From contig CP053915.1 in assembly GCA_021496925.1 (NCBI GenBank), forward strand, positions 1,364,001 through 1,428,000: a stretch of 64,000 bases of DNA, written 5' to 3'. How positions within the stretch are numbered: position 1 is the stretch's first letter; every line of letters begins with the position of its first letter. The notes under the pieces were generated by a model. The model did no database searches, had not been told where the DNA came from, and was given only the letters and a program-made list of their open reading frames with translations. The DNA comes from Acidovorax sp. YS12 (lineage in GTDB: Bacteria > Pseudomonadota > Gammaproteobacteria > Burkholderiales > Burkholderiaceae_C). Position numbers and translations under genes: made by a program. Below are positions 17,797 through 25,574 of this stretch, in pieces.

Positions 17797-18698
17797 AGCA
17801 CCCTGTACTCACGCTGCTGGGACTGCTGGCCGCGGCCGTGGCTCCCGCCGTCCAGGCGGTGGAAATCCTGCGCTGGGAGCGCATGCCATTGGCGGTGCCC
17901 TTGAAGGTCGGCCAGGAACGCATCGTGTTCATCGACCGGAACGTCCGCGTGGGCGTGCCCGCAGCCGTGGGCGAACGCCTGCGCGTGCAAAGCGCGGGCG
18001 GCGCGGTGTACCTGCGCGCCAGCGAGCCAATCGAGCCGACGCGGCTGCAATTGCAGGACGCCGACACTGGCGCGCTGATCCTGCTGGACATCGCTGCCGA
18101 GCCGCCCAAGGACGGCGAAGCCGCGCTGGAGCCGGTGCGCATCGTCGAGGGCAACGGCACCTCAACACGCTACGGCGATCAGGCTGAGGCTGCCAGTGAG
18201 GCCCCGGATCAGGCAGGGGCGCGGGCGGCGCGGCGCGAAACCCCGGTGCCGGTCGTCCTCACGCGCTTCGCCGCGCAGAACCTCTACGCGCCGCTGCGCA
18301 CTGTGGAGCCGCTGCCCGGCGTCATGCGGGTCAACCTGCGCCGCGACCTCGACCTCGGCACGCTGATGCCGACGCTGCCGGTGCGCGCGGTCGCGCTTGC
18401 GTCGTGGCGTCTGGAAGACCAGTGGGTCACTGCCGTGCGCCTGACCAACAGCAGCAGCGGCTGGATCACCCTCGACCCGCGCGTGCTGCAAGGCGACTTC
18501 CTCACCGCCACCTTCCAGCATGAGGCGCTTGGCCCGCGCGGTACGCCCGAGGACACGACCATCCTGTACCTGGTGACGCGCGGGCGCGGCCTCGCGCAGT
18601 CGCTGCCGCCGGCCATCCACCGCTTCGACCCGGCCGCGCATCTGCCGCAGCCAGCGCCCCAAGCCACGGACGGCAAGGAGACCCGCCATGCGCAGTAA
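17793..18698 (+). CDS. ICE protein of the PFL_4704 family (TIGR03749-like), 301 aa
   Basis: A secreted TraK-like protein. Signal peptide (residues 1-22, GLLAAAVAPAVQAVEI), then the conserved EILRWERMPLAVPL at the mature N-terminus and beta-rich stretches (VGQERIVFIDRNVRVGVP). The second half has LTRFAAQNLYAPLRTVEP and WRLEDQWVTAVRLTN. TraK/VirB9-like proteins form the outer-membrane collar of the pore. Its end overlaps the next gene by 11 bases. Confidence 0.85.
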   Translation: MKHPVLTLLGLLAAAVAPAVQAVEILRWERMPLAVPLKVGQERIVFIDRNVRVGVPAAVGERLRVQSAGGAVYLRASEPIEPTRLQLQDADTGALILLDIAAEPPKDGEAALEPVRIVEGNGTSTRYGDQAEAASEAPDQAGARAARRETPVPVVLTRFAAQNLYAPLRTVEPLPGVMRVNLRRDLDLGTLMPTLPVRAVALASWRLEDQWVTAVRLTNSSSGWITLDPRVLQGDFLTATFQHEALGPRGTPEDTTILYLVTRGRGLAQSLPPAIHRFDPAAHLPQPAPQATDGKETRHAQ

Positions 18699-20106
18699 CG
18701 GACTCCTGAAGTGGCTGATGATCCCGGTCGCCTTGCTGGCGTTGTTCGTCACCATCCGGCTGTTCTCGGGCGGGAGCACGTCGGCGCTGCCCGGCGCGGA
18801 TGCAGGCGCCAAGCTCACGCCCGAGGAGATGAAGGCGCTGGGCATCGAGGGCGACACCCCCCGCGACACCGTGGCAACGCTTGTCGCCCAGGTCAAGCAG
18901 TTGCGCACCGAGCTTCAGACCGCGCTGTCCGACAACAAGTCGCAGCGCGAAGAAAACCAGCGGTTGCGCCAGCGCGAGAACTCCATCGACCAGCGCATCA
19001 ATTCGGCGCTGGAGTCCGAGCGCTCCAGCCTGCGCCGCGACCAGGAGCAGGCAGCCGGCGCGCGCCAGCAGACCGAGGGGCTGCTCGCCGACCTGCAGCG
19101 GCGCCTGGACAGCATCGGCGGGCGCGGCAGCGGCCATGCCGACCTGCCGGTGGGCCTGGGGCTGCGCGATGGCGATGAGGCCGGCATGGAAGGCGGCATG
19201 CGCTGGGTCGAACCCCAGGATGCGAAGAAGGCCGAGGGACGCAGCGGCAGCCGCGGCACGGGCAGCGGCATGAGCTTTCCAACGAGCTTCGGCCCCGCGC
19301 AAGGCACGCTGGAAACCACCGCAAAAACCGTCGCCAACGCGGGTGCCCGCGCCGCCGGGGTGAAGACCGCGAAGGCCGTCTATACCGTGCCGACGAACTC
19401 CACGCTCATGGGATCGGTGGCGATGACGGCGCTCATCGGACGGGTGCCGATCGACGGGACGGTGAACGACCCCTACCCGTTCAAGGTGCTGGTCGGCCCG
19501 GACAACCTCACGGCCAACGGCATCGACATTCCCGACGTGGCCGGCGCCGTGTTCTCCGGCACGGCCTCGGGCGACTGGACGCTCTCGTGCGTGCGCGGGC
19601 AGGTGCGCAGCATCACCTTCGTCTTCCATGACGGCACGATCCGCACCATTCCCGAAGACCGCGAAGGCAACCAGCAACAGAGCCAGCAGCGCGATGGCCT
19701 GGGCTGGATCAGCGACCCCTACGGCGTTCCCTGCGTCAGCGGCGAGCGCCGCAGCAACGCACAGCAGTACCTCGGTTCCCAGGCCCTGATCACGGCGGCG
19801 GGCGCGGGCGTGGCCTCGCTCATCAAGAGCGACAGCGGGCGCATGTCCTACGTCGGCGCGGACGGTTCCATCGGCAGCGTCGGCATCTCGGGCAACGAGG
19901 CCGTGGGCCGCATCCTTGCTGGCGGCGTGCGCGACATGGCCGAATGGGTCAACAAGCTCTATGGCCAGGCCTTCGCCGCCATCTACGTGCAGCCCGGCGC
20001 CAAGGTGGCCATCCACCTCGACAAACCCCTCGCCATCGACCACGACCCCGAGGGCCGCAAGGTCGATCACCGTACCGGAGAAAGCCATGCGCCTGAACTT
20101 GACTGA
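18688..20106 (+). CDS. ICE protein of the PFL_4705 family (TIGR03752-like), TraB/VirB10-type, 472 aa
   Basis: One N-terminal membrane anchor (about residues 7-25, LKWLMIPVALLALFVTI), a coiled coil (about 65-140, VAQVKQLRTELQTAL, RQRENSIDQRINSAL), then a C-terminal beta-barrel-like domain (about 220-440) with YTVPTNSTLMGSVAMTALIG and GWISDPYGVPCVSGERR. This is the VirB10/TraB plan: it spans from inner to outer membrane and energises the channel. Length fits the family. Confidence 0.88.
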   Translation: MRSNGLLKWLMIPVALLALFVTIRLFSGGSTSALPGADAGAKLTPEEMKALGIEGDTPRDTVATLVAQVKQLRTELQTALSDNKSQREENQRLRQRENSIDQRINSALESERSSLRRDQEQAAGARQQTEGLLADLQRRLDSIGGRGSGHADLPVGLGLRDGDEAGMEGGMRWVEPQDAKKAEGRSGSRGTGSGMSFPTSFGPAQGTLETTAKTVANAGARAAGVKTAKAVYTVPTNSTLMGSVAMTALIGRVPIDGTVNDPYPFKVLVGPDNLTANGIDIPDVAGAVFSGTASGDWTLSCVRGQVRSITFVFHDGTIRTIPEDREGNQQQSQQRDGLGWISDPYGVPCVSGERRSNAQQYLGSQALITAAGAGVASLIKSDSGRMSYVGADGSIGSVGISGNEAVGRILAGGVRDMAEWVNKLYGQAFAAIYVQPGAKVAIHLDKPLAIDHDPEGRKVDHRTGESHAPELD

Positions 20107-20542
20107 CCTGCCCCGGGGCCTTGCACTGGCCGTGGCCGCCGCCGCCGCACTCTGCGGCTGCGCCACCAGCAAGGATGAACTGCTCACCCACGGCGGACGC
20201 ACCATGATGGACATCTGGCAGCAGCAAACAGGTGGCGACGGCGGGGGCGGCAACGGCCAGGTGGCGCACAGGCAGTTGCTGGACGCGCGCCAAAGCCTGC
20301 GCCGCCCATTGACCGATGCCGACGTGCAGGCCGCACCCGCCGAGCAGATGCGCTACACGCGCACTGCGCGCAACGAGGTCCAGCGCCAGTTCCAGCGCCT
20401 GCCCAACCCCGACCTGGCGATGTACGTGTACCCCCACCTGGCGGGCACCGACCCCGTGCCCGTGCCGGGCTACACCACCGTCTTCCCGCTGTACCAGCGC
20501 GTGCAGTACGCCATGCCGGGCGAGCGCGTGGAGAACTACTGA
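20087..20542 (+). CDS. ICE outer-membrane lipoprotein (TIGR03751-like), 151 aa
   Basis: The start ATG 20087 lies inside the end of the VirB10-like gene and follows a GGAGAAAG site. A lipobox (ALCGCATS, Cys about 25) follows a clear signal. The motif RTARNEVQRQFQRLPNPDL and the terminal VPGYTTVFPLYQRVQYAMPGE are diagnostic of the family. It would support the outer-membrane core as TraV/VirB7 does. It overlaps the next gene by one base. Confidence 0.87.
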   Translation: MRLNLTDLPRGLALAVAAAAALCGCATSKDELLTHGGRTMMDIWQQQTGGDGGGGNGQVAHRQLLDARQSLRRPLTDADVQAAPAEQMRYTRTARNEVQRQFQRLPNPDLAMYVYPHLAGTDPVPVPGYTTVFPLYQRVQYAMPGERVENY

Positions 20543-23415
20543 TGCGCTGGAGCCTCTCCTGGCCGAAGCTGGCAGCATCCGGCGCAGGCGATGGCGCGCC
20601 GCCGGACGGCTGGCAGCGCCACGTCGAGGCCCTGCGCCGCGCGGGCCTGCCCGAACCCGGCGCGGCGGTTAAGGACCGCAGGCCTGCCACGCTGGCCGAT
20701 GAGCAGGCGCTGTACGGCATCGCACCGTCGTTCGTGGAGCTGCTGCCCTGGGTGGAGTTCCTGCCGGGCTCCAAGTCCATGCTGCTCGAAGACGGGCAGT
20801 CGGTGGCGGCGTTCTACGAGCTGGTGCCCCTGGGCACCGAGGGCCGGGAACCGGGCTGGCTCGCCCAGGCACGCGATGCCCTGGAGAACGCGCTGCAAGA
20901 CAGCTTCGATGAGCTGGACGACAACCCCTGGATGCTCCAGCTCTACGCCCAGGACGAACCCAGCTTCGACCAGTACATGGAAAACCTGCGCGGCTACGTG
21001 CAGCCGCGCGCCCGCGGCACGGCCTTCACCGAGTTCTACCTGCGCTTCTTCGCCCACCACCTGCGGTCGGTCGCCAAGCCGGGCGGCCTGTTCGAGGACA
21101 CCACGGTCACGCGGCTGCGCTGGCGCGGCCAGACGCGGCGTGTGCGCATGGTGGTCTATCGCCGCGTGACCGGGCAGGCAAGCCGCCGCGGCCAGACGCC
21201 CGAGCAGATGCTGAGCATCGTCTGCGACCGCCTGTGCGGCGGGCTGGCGAACGCGGGCATCCAGGCGCGGCGCATGGGCGCCGCCAGCATTCACGACTGG
21301 CTGCTGCGCTGGTTCAATCCGCAACCGGCACTACTCGGGCCAGGCGTCGAGGATCGGGAGCGGTTCTACGCGCTGGCGCGGTATCCCGATGAGATCGAGG
21401 AAGGCGAGATCGAGCTGGCGAGCGGGCGGGATTTCAGCCAGAGACTGTTTTTTGGTCAGCCGCGCTCGGACGTGGCGCAGGGCGCCTGGTATTTCGATGG
21501 CATGCCGCACCGCGTGCTGGTCACCGACCGTCTGCGCGCGCCACCGGCCGCCGGGCACCTGACCGGCGAGACCCGCAAGGGCGATGCCATCAACACCCTG
21601 TTCGACCAGATGCCCGAGGACACGACCCTGTGCCTGACCATGGTGGCGACGCCCCAGGACATCCTCGAATCCCACCTGAACCACCTCGCGAAGAAAGCTG
21701 TCGGGGAAACGCTCGCCTCGGAGCAGACGCTCAAGGATGTCCAAGAGGCCCGCTCGCTGATCGGCAGCGCGCACAAGCTCTACCGCGGCGCCCTCACCTT
21801 CTACCTGCGCGGGCGCGACGAAGCCGAGCTGGACCGGCGCGGGCTGCACCTGGCGAACGTGATGCTCAACGCCGGATTGCAGCCCGTACGTGAAGACGAC
21901 GAGGTGGCACCGCTCAACAGCTACCTGCGCTGGCTGCCATGCTGCTACAACCCCGCGCAAGACAAGCGGCAGTGGTTCACCCAACTGATGTTCGCCCAGC
22001 ATGTGGCGAACCTGGCGCCGGTGTGGGGCCGCGCCCAGGGCACCGGGCATCCGGGCATCACGCTCTTCAACCGGGGGGGCGGGCCGATCACCTTTGACCC
22101 GCTCAACCGCCTGGACCGGCAGATGAACGCCCACCTGTTCCTGTTCGGCCCCACGGGTTCGGGCAAGAGCGCCACGCTCAACAACCTGCTGAACCAGGTC
22201 ACGGCCATCTACCGGCCCCGCCTGTTCATCGTCGAGGCGGGCAACAGCTTCGGCCTGTTCAGCGACTTCGCCCGGCGGCTGGGCCTGACCGTGAACCGCG
22301 TCAAGCTGGCGCCTGGGTCGGGCATCAGCCTGGCGCCGTTCGCCGACGCACGGCGGCTGATCGAGACACCCAGCGACGTGCAGACGCTGGATGCCGATGC
22401 GCTGGACGAAGACACGCCACCGGAGACCGCCCACGCAGACGAACAGCGCGACGTGCTCGGCGAACTGGAAATCACCGCGCGGCTGATGATCACGGGCGGC
22501 GAGGACAAAGAAGAGGCCCGGATGACACGGGCCGACCGCTCGCTCATTCGCCAGTGCATCCTCGACGCGGCCGAGCGCTGCCACGGCGAGGGCGGAGAGA
22601 ATCGCACGGTGCTCACGCGCGACGTGCGCAACGCCCTGCGCGCCCGTGGCCTGGACACGGCGCTGCCCGAGATGCGCCGCGCACGGCTGCTGGAGATGGC
22701 GGACGCCATGGACATGTTCTGCCAGGGCACGGACGGCGAGATGTTCGACCGCGACGGCACGCCCTGGCCCGAGGCCGACATCACCCTGGTCGATCTGGCG
22801 ACCTATGCACGCGAGGGCTACAACGCGCAGCTCTCCATTGCCTACATCAGCCTCATCAGCACCGTGAACAACATCGCCGAGCGCGACCAGTACCTGGGCC
22901 GCCCGATCCTCAACGTGACCGACGAAGGCCACGTGATCACGAAGAATCCGCTGCTCGCGCCCTACATCGTGAAAATTACAAAAATGTGGCGCAAGCTGGG
23001 GGCCTGGTACTGGCTGGCCACACAAAATATCGACGACCTGCCGCGCGCGGCCGAGCCCATGTTGAACATGATCGAGTGGTGGATCTGCCTGTCCATGCCA
23101 CCCGATGAAGTGGAGAAGATCGCGCGGTTCCGCGAACTCTCGCCCGCACAGAAGGCGCTGATGCTCTCGGCGCGCAAGGAAGCTGGCAAGTTCACCGAGG
23201 GCGTCATCCTCTCCAAGAGCATGGAAATGCTCTTCCGCGCCGTGCCGCCAAGCCTGTACCTCGCGCTCGCGCAGACCGAGCCCGAGGAGAAGGCCGAGCG
23301 CTACCAGTTCATGCAGCAATACGGCTGCACCGAGCTGGACGCCGCCTTCAAGGTGGCCGAGAAAATCGACCTGGCGCGCGGGATCGAGTCGCCTGCACTG
23401 GATTTGCCGCAATGA
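20542..23415 (+). CDS. VirB4/TraC-like conjugation ATPase (PFL_4706 family), 957 aa
   Basis: The main energy-supplying ATPase of the pore. The N-terminal half (QTRRVRMVVYRRVTGQ, TGETRKGDAINTLFDQM) is typical of the TIGR03744 class. The C-terminal RecA-like domain has Walker A FGPTGSGKSATLNNLL (about 533-548), Walker B ILNVTDEGHVITKNP (about 788-802) and the downstream YWLATQNIDDLP sensor-like motif. Full length. It is followed after 15 bases by the thiol gene, the last recognisable gene of the ICE here. Confidence 0.92.
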   Translation: MRWSLSWPKLAASGAGDGAPPDGWQRHVEALRRAGLPEPGAAVKDRRPATLADEQALYGIAPSFVELLPWVEFLPGSKSMLLEDGQSVAAFYELVPLGTEGREPGWLAQARDALENALQDSFDELDDNPWMLQLYAQDEPSFDQYMENLRGYVQPRARGTAFTEFYLRFFAHHLRSVAKPGGLFEDTTVTRLRWRGQTRRVRMVVYRRVTGQASRRGQTPEQMLSIVCDRLCGGLANAGIQARRMGAASIHDWLLRWFNPQPALLGPGVEDRERFYALARYPDEIEEGEIELASGRDFSQRLFFGQPRSDVAQGAWYFDGMPHRVLVTDRLRAPPAAGHLTGETRKGDAINTLFDQMPEDTTLCLTMVATPQDILESHLNHLAKKAVGETLASEQTLKDVQEARSLIGSAHKLYRGALTFYLRGRDEAELDRRGLHLANVMLNAGLQPVREDDEVAPLNSYLRWLPCCYNPAQDKRQWFTQLMFAQHVANLAPVWGRAQGTGHPGITLFNRGGGPITFDPLNRLDRQMNAHLFLFGPTGSGKSATLNNLLNQVTAIYRPRLFIVEAGNSFGLFSDFARRLGLTVNRVKLAPGSGISLAPFADARRLIETPSDVQTLDADALDEDTPPETAHADEQRDVLGELEITARLMITGGEDKEEARMTRADRSLIRQCILDAAERCHGEGGENRTVLTRDVRNALRARGLDTALPEMRRARLLEMADAMDMFCQGTDGEMFDRDGTPWPEADITLVDLATYAREGYNAQLSIAYISLISTVNNIAERDQYLGRPILNVTDEGHVITKNPLLAPYIVKITKMWRKLGAWYWLATQNIDDLPRAAEPMLNMIEWWICLSMPPDEVEKIARFRELSPAQKALMLSARKEAGKFTEGVILSKSMEMLFRAVPPSLYLALAQTEPEEKAERYQFMQQYGCTELDAAFKVAEKIDLARGIESPALDLPQ

Positions 23416-23430
23416 CCCAAGGAGCCGCAC

Positions 23431-24186
23431 ATGCCGCCACCTGAACGCCCGACAACACGCTCCGGCATCCCCTTCGAGATCGAGGCGTTCCGCACGCGCC
23501 CGCGCCGTGGCAGGCGCGCGCTGTGGGCGCTGCTCGCCTGCCTGGCAGCAGGCGTGACCGCCTGGGCACTGTTCCAACCCGCCCCCGAATCCCCCGCACC
23601 GCCCACTGCCAGCGCGTCGCAGGCACTGCCGCCCGGCCCGCCATGGCTCCTGGGCAGCCCGGACGCCCGCTACACCCTCACCCTGTACGCCGACCTGGAA
23701 TGCCCCTTCTGCCGCTCCTACGTCCCAACGCTGACCGCGTGGGTGGAGCAGCACCCCGAAACCCGGCTGCGCTGGCGCCACCTGCCCCTGCCCGCCCACG
23801 AGCCCCAGGCCAGCGCGCTCGCCAGCCTGGCCGAATGCGCGGGCGCCACCGGCGGCCACGCCGCGTTCTGGCACACCGTGGCCTGGATCTACGCGCACAC
23901 GCGCGGCAACGGCCAGGGCCTGCCCGAAGGCGCGCAGCCGCCCGACCTTGATGCCGCCGCCTGCCTCGCCAGCGGCCAGCCGCAGGCCACCGTGCGCGAA
24001 CAGGCCCAGGGCGCCGCGCGCGACGGCATCGCCGCCACGCCCACCCTGCGCCTGCATGACGAACGCAGCGGCCAGGCGCTGCTGCTGCCCGGCCCGGTGG
24101 AGGGCGATGCGCTGCTGTCCGCGCTCGACCTGCTCGCGGCCGGCGAGGCGCCCGCCCCCGCATCCGCCCCCTTACCCGCCCGGTAA
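23431..24186 (+). CDS. DsbA/DsbC-like thiol:disulfide protein of the ICE, 251 aa
   Basis: A membrane-anchored thioredoxin-fold protein. One helix (about 28-46, LWALLACLAAGVTAWALF) is followed by YTLTLYADLECPFCRSYVPTL with the active-site C-P-F-C (about 92-95), and TPTLRLHDERSGQALLLPG with the cis-Pro loop. PFGI-1-type ICEs keep such a gene after the VirB4 ATPase, presumably to fold Cys-containing pore proteins. Its stop runs 15 bases into the convergent DUF1971 gene, marking the edge of the ICE segment. Confidence 0.82.
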   Translation: MPPPERPTTRSGIPFEIEAFRTRPRRGRRALWALLACLAAGVTAWALFQPAPESPAPPTASASQALPPGPPWLLGSPDARYTLTLYADLECPFCRSYVPTLTAWVEQHPETRLRWRHLPLPAHEPQASALASLAECAGATGGHAAFWHTVAWIYAHTRGNGQGLPEGAQPPDLDAAACLASGQPQATVREQAQGAARDGIAATPTLRLHDERSGQALLLPGPVEGDALLSALDLLAAGEAPAPASAPLPAR

Positions 24187-24528
24187 CTCCCCCTGCCGCA
24201 GGGCGTGCGGGTCGGCCGGCCCCTGCTCGGGCAGCGCGTGGAACTCCACCACCATGCGCATCGGCCCCAGCGGCTCCACGAAATGCACCACCTGCGGCGC
24301 CACGATGCCGGGCGTGCCCGGCTCCAGCACCTCATCGTGGCCCCAGTCCGGCACGCAGTAGCGCACCCGGCCCTCCAGCACGTGGATCAGCGCCCACACG
24401 CCGGGCTTGGTGGAATGGTCGTTGCGCAGCCCCGTGGGCAGCGTCAGCTCGGTGAACTCGCCGGTGCGGCGGTAGGCCGCAAGGCCCGGCGGCAGCGCGC
24501 CGGGATGCTTCGGGAAGGCTTCGGACAT
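24172..24528 (-). CDS. DUF1971 cupin-like protein, 118 aa
   Basis: A small beta-barrel protein: FTELTLPTGLRNDHSTKPGVW, then VLEGRVRYCVPDWG, GTPGIVAPQVVHFVEPLG and MRMVVEFHAL. The GLRNDHSTKPGVW and APQVVHFVEP stretches are typical of DUF1971 (once linked with tellurite resistance, related to cupins). His residues in H-S and V-V-H-F could bind a metal. It starts 15 bases after the HTH-like gene (stop 24544) and is likely co-transcribed with it. It converges on the ICE thiol gene with a 15-base overlap. Confidence 0.8.
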   Translation of the reverse strand: MSEAFPKHPGALPPGLAAYRRTGEFTELTLPTGLRNDHSTKPGVWALIHVLEGRVRYCVPDWGHDEVLEPGTPGIVAPQVVHFVEPLGPMRMVVEFHALPEQGPADPHALRQGELPGG

Positions 24529-24543
24529 CGGTTCTCCAATACG

Positions 24544-24954
24544 TCAGGTATGCCGCGCGGGCAGCCGCTGGGCCGCAGCCACCACGCTCTCGGCCATGCC
24601 AGTCTGCACCAGATAATCGCGCGGCGAGCGAGGCCGCCCATCGGCGCCCGCCCAGCAAGGCGCGGGCGTATCCAGCCACAAAAGCACGTCCAGCGGCCCC
24701 AGCCGCGCGGGCAGCGCACGCAGCACGCGAGCCAGCCCGGGAACCTCCACGCCCTGATGGAACTGCAACGCCGGCACGCGCATCGTCCCCCCCGCCGCCA
24801 GCGCCACCAGGCTCCCCTCGCGCAGGCGCTGGCGGATGCATGCCACGTCATGGCCCAGCATCGCGGCCACCTCCGCCGTCGGCAGCGCATCGGCAAAGAA
24901 GTGGCGAAACACCGCCACGTAGCCGCCCCGCCTGGCGTACTCGCTCACACCCAT
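24544..24954 (-). CDS. small HTH protein with ParS/Xre-like C-terminus, 136 aa
   Basis: Start ATG 24954 (GVSEYARRGG) is preferred over the upstream in-frame start, which would run into the 165-aa gene. An HTH-like segment (LPTAEVAAMLGHDVACIRQRL) and the C-terminal LDVLLWLDTPAPCWAG and AESVVAAAQRL recall the DUF2384/MbcA-ParS antitoxin domain. No toxin partner is adjacent: its neighbours are the module protein (16 bases upstream) and DUF1971. It may regulate this run. The family assignment is tentative. Confidence 0.6.
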   Translation of the reverse strand: MGVSEYARRGGYVAVFRHFFADALPTAEVAAMLGHDVACIRQRLREGSLVALAAGGTMRVPALQFHQGVEVPGLARVLRALPARLGPLDVLLWLDTPAPCWAGADGRPRSPRDYLVQTGMAESVVAAAQRLPARHT

Positions 24955-24970
24955 TCCCCCGCCTGGCCTC

Positions 24971-25468
24971 TCAAACCTTGCTGGCGCGCCCCCGCCAGTC
25001 CGGCGTCGCCGCACCCGGGAACGGCGGCGAAGGCAGCGGCGTGCCGGGCAGGCCGTGCGCCCCCTGCGCCGTCACCACCGCGATGGAATCGTCCAGCAAC
25101 TGCGTGATCTCCAGCGTGATGCTGGTCGTGCCGTAGGGGCCGAGCGGCGCCCCCACCGGGAACACCTGCCACACATAGGACTGCACGGTGTACGTGCCGT
25201 CGCCGTTGTCCGTCAGCGGCAAGGCCGCACCGCCCCCGGTGGCCCTGGCCTCGTAGTTCAGCCACGGCAGCGGCAGGCCGGGGGCGGGCGTCAGGCGGCC
25301 CTTCTCCAGCGTGACCGTCTTGGGCTCGCTGCTGAAATCGAACGACCACGCCACCCCGCCCTGGCCGCCGCCCAGCGGCCCGCTGTACGCCTGCACCTTG
25401 CCACCTTCCTTGCGAACCACCACGTCGTAAGCGCCTGCGTACCGACCGCTGATGTTGGGAGTGCCCAT
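24971..25468 (-). CDS. stand-alone module protein, 165 aa (same module as in the giant protein)
   Basis: A GGAGG site precedes ATG 25468. There is no signal peptide. The protein is essentially one copy of the repeated module of the 2573-aa protein and of the 184-aa protein at 33464: MGTPNISGRYAG, AWSFDFSSEPKTV, TDNGDGTYTVQSY, TTSITLEITQLLDD, GLPGTPLPS and ATPDWRG. The solo modules begin with the same MGTPxISG start. Function unknown. The absence of export signals contrasts with the exported giant, so it could be an intracellular or peptide-less partner, or be released by another route. Confidence 0.8.
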   Translation of the reverse strand: MGTPNISGRYAGAYDVVVRKEGGKVQAYSGPLGGGQGGVAWSFDFSSEPKTVTLEKGRLTPAPGLPLPWLNYEARATGGGAALPLTDNGDGTYTVQSYVWQVFPVGAPLGPYGTTSITLEITQLLDDSIAVVTAQGAHGLPGTPLPSPPFPGAATPDWRGRASKV

Positions 25469-25506
25469 GGTTCAAACCTCCAGTGCTTCATGAAAAACCA
25501 AAAAAC

Positions 25507-25543
25507 AAAGCCCGCCCCGCTGACAGCAGCGCGGGCGGGCTTT
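25507..25543 (-). terminator. rho-independent terminator of the giant surface-protein gene
   Basis: An inverted repeat AAAGCCCGCCC...GGGCGGGCTTT is followed on the minus strand by a T-rich tract (TTTGTTTTTTGG). It lies 31 bases after the stop of the 2573-aa gene. Confidence 0.8.
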
Positions 25544-25574
25544 GCACATCGCACCCTTGGGCGCGGCGGGCCGT

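Larger units (their letters stand above)
5111..24186 (+). mobile_element. remnant of a PFGI-1/ICEclc-type integrative conjugative element
   Basis: Gene content and order (helicase, pilL, PFL_4693, SLT, PFL_4695, traD, PFL_4697, RAQPRD, PFL_4701-4706, dsb) match the type G mating-pore block. The genes that normally follow the dsb gene (TIGR03757, TraU-like TIGR03756, TIGR03755, TraG-like) are absent; an unrelated convergent gene follows at once. No integrase, relaxase or att site lies in the window. The left side is broken by the Tn554-like element. Self-transfer from this copy is therefore doubtful, unless the missing parts sit elsewhere. Confidence 0.75.

Noticed and set aside
21331..24057. 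A 908-codon minus-strand frame
   Set aside because: Antisense to the VirB4-like and thiol genes, whose motifs are complete; low-complexity translation.
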